Part shown: positions 1-3,970 of the stretch, in pieces
Numbering within the stretch: position 1 is the first letter of the stretch
How the letters are laid out: every line of letters starts with the position of its first letter
IMG/VR virus record: IMGVR_UViG_3300034121_000119
Location: 1-35,508 of that record
Length of the DNA stretch: 35,508 nt
Direction: 5' to 3' (one strand)
Origin: a virus
Position numbers and translations under genes: made by a program
The notes under the pieces: generated by a model
What the model saw: the letters and a program-made list of their open reading frames with translations, nothing else
What the model was told of the DNA's origin: nothing
The model's database searches: none

Positions 1-724
1 GCACAATCTTGCGGAACATCTCCATGTCCAGCACTTCTATCTCAGCCGCCTTGCTGTTGCCCCATCCTTGGTCGGTTACGCGCCTAGTACCAAGCGCAAT
101 CTTCAGCGCCTCCATGTCCAGCACAACAACCTTCTTCGTTACGAACGGCTCGTCTGGGTCTACCTCCCCGTAGTGGTTGTCAACCTTGTCGGCTTCCTGA
201 GACAGCAGAGCAATCATGTTCTTGTGGTACGCAAGCATCTCTTTGTACGCAGACCTAACATTGTTAGCCTTGGCTCGGCTGGGACTCCATGCCTTGACCC
301 CCTCGGCCTCAACCACGTCCCACCGGACAATGCTGGTGTCTGCTCTCTTGAGGTCTAGCTTCATGCCTTGCTTCAGCGGGTACTTCTTCACGCCCAAGCG
401 CACGATCAGAATGTCCCGTGTTCGGTTGACCCGCACTGAGGGCAGGACGTTTTCGATGAACGAACTTGTGTATGCGCTCGGCCATTTGCCAGGAGTGACA
501 GTGACTACCCCATCTTGCCTAAACGTAACAACAGGGGTCTCGTACAGGACACACTCGATGTGTCCCTCTGGGTTCTCGCGTATGGACATCTGTTTGTCTC
601 GGCGGGCAGCAAGTGGGCGCAGTTCGGGTGTGTGCCCTCGGATGGGTTTAACCCTGTCGTGCAGGTGCTTGGCTTCCGTATAGCCGGGCAGGTACGGTAT
701 TCTGTTTGTTGAATTGAATGACAT
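1..724 (-). CDS. Early phage protein of unknown function (3' end outside window)
   Basis: A leftward reading frame opens at an ATG at 724-722 behind a good ribosome site (AAGGA about 8 nt upstream) and is still open at base 1, so at least 241 codons are visible and the C-terminus is missing. It begins MSFNSTNRIPYLPGYTEA and has a middle segment around ECVLYETPVVTF followed by a Gly/Trp/Ser stretch. That arrangement resembles a class of phage early proteins of unknown function; this is recollection of style, not a confirmed match. No catalytic motif is visible. It is the last visible gene of the leftward operon, 17 nt after the 57-codon gene. One 13-bp palindrome copy (255-267) lies inside it and encodes Asn-Asn-Val, showing that the motif is tolerated within coding sequence. 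Confidence 0.75.
   Translation of the reverse strand, partial: MSFNSTNRIPYLPGYTEAKHLHDRVKPIRGHTPELRPLAARRDKQMSIRENPEGHIECVLYETPVVTFRQDGVVTVTPGKWPSAYTSSFIENVLPSVRVNRTRDILIVRLGVKKYPLKQGMKLDLKRADTSIVRWDVVEAEGVKAWSPSRAKANNVRSAYKEMLAYHKNMIALLSQEADKVDNHYGEVDPDEPFVTKKVVVLDMEALKIALGTRRVTDQGWGNSKAAEIEVLDMEMFRKIV
255..267. repeat. 13-bp palindrome copy 1 (perfect, intragenic)
   Basis: CTAACATTGTTAG, a 6+1+6 perfect inverted repeat inside the partial leftward gene. Confidence 0.75.
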
Positions 725-741
725 TTCGGTTCCTTGGTTAG

Positions 742-915
742 TTATTCCATCATCTCGGCGGGTGCGCGTAGGCGCAGGGCTCTTGTGTTCTTCAGCGTTG
801 GGTACTTGGTTGTGAAGCGTTCACGGGCAAGGGTTGCGTCCTTGGCCTCGATCACCTCGGTTACCCAATAGCCGAATCGGTTGCTCCATCCGGTGAGCAA
901 GAATTTAGATAACAT
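742..915 (-). CDS. Small early protein, 57 aa, unknown function
   Basis: An ATG at 915-913 starts 57 codons beginning MLSKFLLTGWSNRFGYWVTE and ending PAEMME. A GGAG ribosome site lies 7 nt upstream, inside the end of the preceding gene. The gene overlaps that preceding gene by 11 bp, and its ATG is the central ATG of a 13-bp palindrome copy (909-921). The protein is basic and soluble, with an EVIEAKDATLARERF segment likely to be helical, and resembles small DNA- or protein-binding phage accessory proteins only in general character. The tight overlap, ribosome site and codon phase support a real gene; the function is unknown. Confidence 0.7.
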   Translation of the reverse strand: MLSKFLLTGWSNRFGYWVTEVIEAKDATLARERFTTKYPTLKNTRALRLRAPAEMME

Positions 916-1255
916 TGTTAGGCTCCATTTGCCAATCCTTGCACTCGCATAGGTCTTCGTTACCTGTGCGGTAGGTTGGACAGCTTTTCATATGCATGAG
1001 TTTGTGCCCGTGATAAATGAACGTGTCAATAATCTGGGCATGGTCGTGCAGTTGTTGCGTTACGCTTGTGTATAGCTTGCTAGCTAAAACCAATTGCTCG
1101 GGCGTAGTCTCTGGGTTGTTCATCAGCAGGAGTAGTGACTCCTCCATGTGTCGCACGTTCTTGCGTATGCCATCCCACTTGCGCATGAACATACGTGTCT
1201 TAGGTTTGTTCAACCCAAAAAACCAGCTTGTCGGTTCAATAGTGCTTGCTAACAT
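905..1255 (-). CDS. Early protein, 116 aa, unknown function
   Basis: The start is placed at the ATG at 1255-1253 because a strong GGAGG lies 8 nt upstream; the frame is open further back to 1303 but without a comparable site and across the preceding gene. The protein begins MLASTIEPTSWFFGLNKPKT, has a long probably all-helical middle (residues about 20-85, containing EESLLLLMNN and EQLVLASKLYTSVTQQLHDHAQIIDTF in two pieces), then a short Cys/His-bearing tail (SCPTYRTGNEDLCECKDWQ) with three Cys residues that could bind metal. The start codon sits in palindrome copy 1249-1261, and the stop overlaps the start of the next gene by 11 bp. No known function is recognised. Confidence 0.75.
   Translation of the reverse strand: MLASTIEPTSWFFGLNKPKTRMFMRKWDGIRKNVRHMEESLLLLMNNPETTPEQLVLASKLYTSVTQQLHDHAQIIDTFIYHGHKLMHMKSCPTYRTGNEDLCECKDWQMEPNNVI
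909..921. repeat. 13-bp palindrome copy 2 (one mismatch) over a start codon
   Basis: ATAACATTGTTAG. Read leftward its centre is the ATG of the 57-aa gene, and the same bases encode the last residues and stop of the 116-aa gene. Confidence 0.75.
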
Positions 1256-1261
1256 TGTTAG
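1249..1261. repeat. 13-bp palindrome copy 3 (perfect) over a stop/start junction
   Basis: CTAACATTGTTAG. Read leftward it contains the TAA stop of the 28-aa gene and the ATG of the 116-aa gene. Confidence 0.8.
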
Positions 1262-1344
1262 GGCCTCCAGTAATAAACGTCCAGTGCCACCACGATGAGG
1301 CAAGCAAGGAACACAATCCGCTCGAACTTTTCCCAGCGTGTCAT
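1258..1344 (-). CDS. 28-aa membrane microprotein
   Basis: ATG at 1344-1342 behind AGAAGGAG, an almost ideal ribosome site, and overlapping the stop of the zinc-ribbon gene as ATGA. The product starts MTRWEKFERI and continues into about 15 hydrophobic residues (VFLACLIVVALDVYY) before ending WRP, so it looks like a single-pass membrane peptide with a short positively charged N-terminus. Its TAA stop lies within palindrome copy 1249-1261, 2 nt before the next ATG. Phage early membrane peptides of this size are known to be host-takeover or superinfection-exclusion factors in some phages; assigning that role here is speculation. Ribosome site and coupling on both sides make it convincing despite its size. 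Confidence 0.65.
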   Translation of the reverse strand: MTRWEKFERIVFLACLIVVALDVYYWRP

Positions 1345-1565
1345 GTGCGTAACTCCTTCTGATTAGTCTGCTTGAGGGTTGTGGGTGCGCTAGCAGTGGT
1401 TACGAATTGGTAGTTACCCTTGCCGTATTCTTGGACTACGCACCAAGACATGCGCTCAACACGGGCGGCTTCTTCACCGCAGAATAAGCAGTGTCGGTAG
1501 CCTAGGTTCCAGCGTTCAATGTGAACGTCATCGCCGCAATCACGGCACTCTCTCCAGTCTGACAT
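1341..1565 (-). CDS. Small zinc-ribbon early protein, 74 aa
   Basis: The protein starts MSDWRECRDCGDDVHIERW and carries two CxxC pairs, CRDC (residues 7-10) and CLFC (26-29), separated by 15 residues: a classical zinc-ribbon or treble-clef spacing. The C-terminal half is a basic, Thr/Ser-rich tail. I place the start at 1565 because AAAGG lies 7 nt upstream; a longer version from 1640 lacks a ribosome site and would start only about 12 nt after the predicted transcript start. It is the first gene behind the strong leftward promoter (1659-1687). Such proteins often bind nucleic acid or RNA polymerase, for example DksA/TraR-type factors, but no DksA coiled coil is present, so the role is open. 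Confidence 0.75.
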   Translation of the reverse strand: MSDWRECRDCGDDVHIERWNLGYRHCLFCGEEAARVERMSWCVVQEYGKGNYQFVTTASAPTTLKQTNQKELRT

Positions 1566-1593
1566 ATCTAACCTTTCTGATTTGCTGATGTAC

Positions 1594-1606
1594 CTAACAT
1601 TGTTAG
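1594..1606. repeat. 13-bp palindrome copy 4 (perfect) in the operon leader
   Basis: CTAACATTGTTAG, flanked by one more complementary pair (15-bp palindrome 1593-1607). It lies about 53 nt downstream of the -10 box of the leftward promoter and 29 nt upstream of the zinc-ribbon start. Confidence 0.8.
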
Positions 1607-1658
1607 GCGGTTTGGGATTGAACGTAGTGCGCCCTCGCATTATCTGCGTTCAACCTTT

Positions 1659-1687
1659 ATTATACCACAAAGTTACGCTTCTGTCAA
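1659..1687 (-). promoter_or_regulatory. Strong leftward sigma70 promoter for the early operon
   Basis: On the minus strand TTGACA (1687-1682) and TATAAT (1664-1659) are separated by exactly 17 bp: a full consensus promoter, with TGG just before the -10. Transcription would begin near 1652 and read the five-gene leftward operon. An 8-bp-arm inverted repeat sits 4 bp upstream of the -35 box and a 13-bp palindrome copy lies in the leader. Confidence 0.85.
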
Positions 1688-1691
1688 GTGA

Positions 1692-1713
1692 TTTAGTCTG
1701 GGGTGAGACTAAA
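1692..1713. promoter_or_regulatory. Inverted repeat beside the early promoter -35
   Basis: Arms TTTAGTCT (1692-1699) and AGACTAAA (1706-1713) are perfectly complementary across a 6-bp GGGGTG spacer. The position, immediately upstream of the consensus -35 box, suits a dimeric activator or repressor site. It is unrelated in sequence to the 13-bp family. Confidence 0.5.
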
Positions 1714-2139
1714 GATATGGGGCAATGTTATAAAGTTATGTTATATTTTAAGTGGGGTCAGCAGTAGGGTTATTATGGTAGGTGGTTTGGTGGGGGTTGG
1801 GCGGGTGTTATGAAAGCAATGTGTGGTGCGTTATGAAAAAAGGGGAAATGTAACGGAAATGGGGGTAAACGTAACGTGAAACGTAACGCGGTGTTCTCCT
1901 CTGTGGAGGGGTGTTTTTTTATGTATTGTTATAATGTTATGTGATTTTTAAGAATGAATGAATGGCGTCCAAAAATGTTTGCGTGGTATGAAATGCGCTT
2001 GCTGTCTTGCTTTGCTTCTCAAAACTTTCTGGCAACCTGCACCCCTTTCCGAAAAACGCGTAACATTGTAACAATCTAGGTTTCATGCGGGTTGCGGGGC
2101 GTTACGCACGTAACATTAGCCCGTAACATTGAAAAAAAC
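1714..2139. other. Non-coding control region with TAAC half-sites
   Basis: No convincing gene on either strand. The segment contains a G-rich stretch (about 1750-1805), several GTAAC/GTTAC elements (1851-1890), an inverted pair GTTACG-CA-CGTAAC (2101-2114), and incomplete relatives of the 13-bp palindrome: CAATGTTA at 1723-1730, TAACATTG at 2061-2068 and at 2124-2131. A replication origin or a multi-site regulatory region would both fit; no clear DnaA box was found. Confidence 0.5.
1896..1920 (+). terminator. Rho-independent terminator, rightward
   Basis: A six-base-pair stem CTCCTC/GAGGGG (one G-U pair) with a UGUG loop (1896-1911) is followed by TGTTTTTTT on the plus strand. No rightward gene is visible before it, so it may end a short non-coding RNA or shield the early region from rightward transcription. 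Confidence 0.5.
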
Positions 2140-2152
2140 ATAACATTGTTAG
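2140..2152. repeat. 13-bp palindrome copy 5 (one mismatch)
   Basis: ATAACATTGTTAG; forms the left end of the first duplicated 47-bp regulatory unit. Confidence 0.75.
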
Positions 2153-2187
2153 CTTGCTGGCTACCGCCGACCTGAGAACTGGTATAG
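2141..2187 (+). repeat. Duplicated regulatory unit, copy A (47 bp)
   Basis: Matches 2261-2307 at 42 of 47 positions, exactly 120 bp away. It consists of the 13-bp palindrome followed by an identical 27-bp core (2156-2182, starting GCTGGCTACCGCC and ending GAGAACTGG). Ten bases after it comes TTAACC (2198-2203), at the same offset as the -35 box behind copy B, but no good -10 follows at 17 bp, so this looks like a decayed or weak promoter copy. Confidence 0.75.
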
Positions 2188-2259
2188 CAAAGTAGTCTTA
2201 ACCAAACCTAATGTGTACTGAGGATAATACGTAGGCCAAGCCAAACCGATACGCAGGTA

Positions 2260-2272
2260 CTAACATTGTGAG
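2260..2272. repeat. 13-bp palindrome copy 6 (one mismatch)
   Basis: CTAACATTGTGAG; left end of the second duplicated unit, 120 bp from copy 5. Confidence 0.7.
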
Positions 2273-2307
2273 GCCGCTGGCTACCGCCGACCTGAGAACT
2301 GGCATAG
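2261..2307 (+). repeat. Duplicated regulatory unit, copy B (47 bp)
   Basis: Second copy of the 47-bp unit, with the identical 27-bp core at 2276-2302. It ends 10 bp upstream of the TTGACA of the rightward promoter (2318-2346), so its core lies about 16 to 42 bp upstream of the -35 box, the usual place for an activator site. Confidence 0.75.
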
Positions 2308-2317
2308 AAAAAAACCC

Positions 2318-2346
2318 TTGACAAACCCAAAATCTAGTGATATGCT
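2318..2346 (+). promoter_or_regulatory. Rightward promoter over an operator palindrome
   Basis: TTGACA (2318-2323), a 17-bp spacer and TATGCT (2341-2346; 4 of 6 matches). The -10 box lies in the left arm of the palindrome 2339-2360. Transcription would start near 2353 and run toward the antisense strand of the 2455-2949 gene. The only ATG nearby (2375, in palindrome copy 7) opens 12 codons, so the product may be a short or antisense RNA. Confidence 0.55.
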
Positions 2347-2366
2347 GTTCACAGCATATCAGTCAA
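2337..2366 (-). promoter_or_regulatory. Candidate leftward promoter, divergent and overlapping
   Basis: On the minus strand TTGACT (2366-2361), 18 bp, then TATCAC (2342-2337). It shares the palindrome 2339-2360 with the rightward promoter, so one bound dimer could block both. The -10 is weak (4 of 6). Confidence 0.35.
2339..2360. promoter_or_regulatory. 22-bp operator-like palindrome
   Basis: GATATGCTGT (2339-2348) and ACAGCATATC (2351-2360) are perfect 10-bp complements around a TC centre. It lies between the -35 and -10 elements of two opposed promoters. Size and position are those of a helix-turn-helix repressor operator; no repressor gene is recognised in the window. Confidence 0.65.
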
Positions 2367-2368
2367 GC

Positions 2369-2381
2369 CTAACAATGTTAG
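2369..2381. repeat. 13-bp palindrome copy 7 (perfect, within a 17-bp palindrome)
   Basis: CTAACAATGTTAG; complementarity extends to 17 bp (2367-2383). It lies about 23 bp downstream of the rightward -10 box, at the predicted transcript start region. Confidence 0.8.
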
Positions 2382-2396
2382 GCCAGAGGCGGACGC

Positions 2397-2421
2397 AAAA
2401 AAGCCCCGACTAGCGGGGCTT
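2397..2421 (-). terminator. Rho-independent terminator for the leftward 164-aa gene
   Basis: Read leftward, AAGCCCCG and CGGGGCTT form a perfect 8-bp stem (2401-2408 with 2414-2421) with a 5-nt loop, followed by six U. It lies 33 bp beyond the stop codon of the gene at 2455-2949. A second GC hairpin, GAGGGC/GCCCTC (2431-2446), sits between the two. Confidence 0.8.
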
Positions 2422-2454
2422 GGGATGGTGGAGGGCTTGCGCCCTCCCGGTAGT

Positions 2455-2949
2455 TTAGATGGTGTTGACGTCCACGCCCATCGCTGACAATGCGCTGACA
2501 ATGTAGGTGTGCGCGTCGCGTTCCTTGTCTGTCAGACTTTCGGCTTTGGTGCAAGCCTTGTGCAAGGTGCTCAATTCCTCAATCAAGCGCAGGGTCAACG
2601 TGCGGGGTGTGCGGCTTGCCACGTCATCTGTAGTGGCTTCGCTAGTAGGTGCGCCCTCGATGTGCTCTTGTGCATACTTACGAACACGCGCCCAGACCGT
2701 TGACGGGTTACTATGCTTGGCGGCATTGAGCACCGCGAACAATGCTTTTTTCTCAGCGTGCACAGGCTTGGCGGCTTCGCCCTTGTCATTGTGTTCGACA
2801 AGATACCATTCGGCTGGCAAGGTGTTGCACAATGCATGGGCATACTCACGTTCAGCGCCATAAGCCCGAACAACAGCGTCAGCGACTGATTGACGCAACA
2901 CAGCGATATCGTTGACTGTGGACACTTGAGTAACTGTAACTTGATTCAT
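2455..2949 (-). CDS. Early protein, 164 aa, unknown function
   Basis: Single-gene leftward unit with its own promoter (3029-3057), a palindrome copy in the leader (2968-2980), an AGAGG ribosome site about 8 nt before the ATG, and a terminator immediately after. The protein begins MNQVTVTQVSTVNDIAVLRQ. A central HAEKKALFAVLNAAKHSN then STVWARVRKYAQ segment is basic and aromatic; a flexible Thr/Ser/Ala stretch (about 100-112) leads to a helical, acidic C-terminus ending MGVDVNTI. There is no signal peptide or membrane segment. The WARVRKYAQ block could contact nucleic acid, which is inference. Being alone under tight control it could be a regulator, and it is a candidate ligand of the 13-bp sites, but no helix-turn-helix is evident. 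Confidence 0.75.
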   Translation of the reverse strand: MNQVTVTQVSTVNDIAVLRQSVADAVVRAYGAEREYAHALCNTLPAEWYLVEHNDKGEAAKPVHAEKKALFAVLNAAKHSNPSTVWARVRKYAQEHIEGAPTSEATTDDVASRTPRTLTLRLIEELSTLHKACTKAESLTDKERDAHTYIVSALSAMGVDVNTI

Positions 2950-2967
2950 GATGTAACCTCTGATAAT

Positions 2968-2980
2968 CTAACAATGTTAG
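2968..2980. repeat. 13-bp palindrome copy 8 (perfect) in leader
   Basis: CTAACAATGTTAG, 18 nt upstream of the 164-aa gene start and about 49 nt downstream of the -10 box of its promoter, almost the same spacing as copy 4 has to its promoter. Confidence 0.8.
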
Positions 2981-3028
2981 GTAAACCCGCCTAACCGAGA
3001 TGCAATCATTATCTGTTTGCATGAGTAT

Positions 3029-3057
3029 ATTATACCATAAAATAATGGGAAAATCAA
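3029..3057 (-). promoter_or_regulatory. Strong leftward sigma70 promoter for the 164-aa gene
   Basis: Minus strand TTGATT (3057-3052), 17-bp spacer, TATAAT (3034-3029), again preceded by TGG. Palindrome copies lie on both sides (2968-2980 downstream, 3080-3092 upstream, centres 112 bp apart), an arrangement that would allow looping by a bound repressor. Confidence 0.8.
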
Positions 3058-3079
3058 GGATAGCGTGAACAATAATTAC

Positions 3080-3092
3080 ATAACATTGTTAG
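3080..3092. repeat. 13-bp palindrome copy 9 (one mismatch), upstream of promoter
   Basis: ATAACATTGTTAG, 22 bp upstream of the -35 box of the 164-aa gene promoter; the last copy before the structural genes. Confidence 0.75.
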
Positions 3093-3287
3093 GTGCTAGG
3101 GGATAAAAAAAGCTCAAAACCCGTGACCCACCGGAGTGCCACCCCAACAAGAGGGGAGAAGGAATCCTAGAAATACCCTACACACTAATCTGCTCAAACG
3201 ATCTTGCAATTTAAAAATTGGGCGGACTCGGCTAAAAATCGCCATACAGGGAACACCCCCCGGCCTAAGTAAAAACCCTTACCCCAA
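3093..3287. other. Non-coding segment before the terminase genes
   Basis: No gene on either strand. It contains an inverted repeat CAATTT-AA-AAATTG (3207-3220) and a C-rich/G-rich pair around 3142-3157. Lying just before the small terminase gene it is a natural place for a packaging site, but nothing diagnostic of cos or pac can be seen. Confidence 0.4.
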
Positions 3288-3307
3288 AAAATTTTTGCAA
3301 AAATTTT
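3288..3307. repeat. 20-bp perfect AT-rich palindrome
   Basis: AAAATTTTT-GC-AAAAATTTT is exactly self-complementary over 20 bp. It overlaps the -35 region of the candidate late promoter and sits 49 bp before the terminase small subunit start. Confidence 0.7.
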
Positions 3308-3323
3308 GAAACGCTGTTACATT
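3295..3323 (+). promoter_or_regulatory. Candidate late promoter before the terminase genes
   Basis: TTGCAA (3295-3300), 17 bp, TACATT (3318-3323): four of six matches in each box, correct spacing, and the only reasonable rightward promoter just before the structural operon. The -35 box is part of the AT palindrome, so regulation by a palindrome-binding protein is possible. Confidence 0.4.
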
Positions 3324-3355
3324 TCAGGCATTCCTTTCATTGGTGCGCTTACCCG

Positions 3356-3970
3356 GTGATTAAATTGAACCCTACCCCGGATCATCCGATCCCATTTGAT
3401 TTGTCCGAAGAGTCTCCCGCGACTCAGAAGGATGGCATTGCGATTGCGGCCAACACAATCAACTTCATCGAGCAACTCGGCGGGGGCGTAGACTTCAACG
3501 AGAAAGATGGCGCTAAGGCTGTCGAGCTTGTTACAAAAGCTGCCAAGACACCCCAACACATTAAGTCCTCCGGCCAAGCCGCTGCCGCTTCGGCCATCCT
3601 CAAACGGTACGACTTCCAAGCTGTTGCAGATGCGCAACAAGCACGCAACCTGATTACCAACAAACTGATTGAGCTGTCCGACTGCGGCGACCCAAAGATT
3701 GAGATCAAGGCGCTTGAGCTACTCGGCAAGCATTCAGATATCGGTATTTTTACCGAGCGCAGCGAGATTACTGTGCACCACACCACTTCCAAGTCTCTTG
3801 AGAACTCAATTAAGGAGCGGATCAAGCGGTTGCTTAATACGGACGTAGCGGACATCACGCCGCTAGACGATCTGGATGCTCAGCTAGGCACACCGGGCTA
3901 CGAAATGATCGAGTCGGCGGAAGTTGAAGAAGTTATGGAAGATTCCGAAGAAGAACCTACCAATGACTGA
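3356..3970 (+). CDS. terS: Terminase small subunit
   Basis: 204 aa. DNA-recognition component of the packaging motor. Starts at a GTG (3356); no in-frame ATG or GTG lies upstream before a stop at 3266, and no strong ribosome site is visible, so the start is the weakest part. The N-terminal half is Ala-rich and helical. The central block DPKIEIKALELLGKHSDIG then IFTERSEITVHH is the stretch by which I recognise phage small terminases of this type, and the C-terminus is very acidic (EVEEVMEDSEEE), typical of a segment that contacts TerL. The stop overlaps the TerL start by 8 bp (ATGACTGA). Size and position directly before TerL fit. Confidence 0.85.
   Translation: MIKLNPTPDHPIPFDLSEESPATQKDGIAIAANTINFIEQLGGGVDFNEKDGAKAVELVTKAAKTPQHIKSSGQAAAASAILKRYDFQAVADAQQARNLITNKLIELSDCGDPKIEIKALELLGKHSDIGIFTERSEITVHHTTSKSLENSIKERIKRLLNTDVADITPLDDLDAQLGTPGYEMIESAEVEEVMEDSEEEPTND

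Noticed and set aside
216-712. Plus-strand frames opposite the first leftward gene
   Set aside because: They overlap the better-supported minus-strand gene that has a ribosome site and operon context.
1752-1805. G-quadruplex in the early control region
   Set aside because: G runs are uneven and not four clear runs of three with short loops; only a possibility.
2141-2307. The direct repeats as a CRISPR array or attachment site pair
   Set aside because: Only two units, long unique spacing, promoter elements at the same offset, no integrase visible; a duplicated control element explains it better.
2375-2413. 12-codon frame starting inside palindrome copy 7
   Set aside because: Too short, no ribosome site, and it runs into the terminator hairpin; more likely a regulatory site than a peptide gene.
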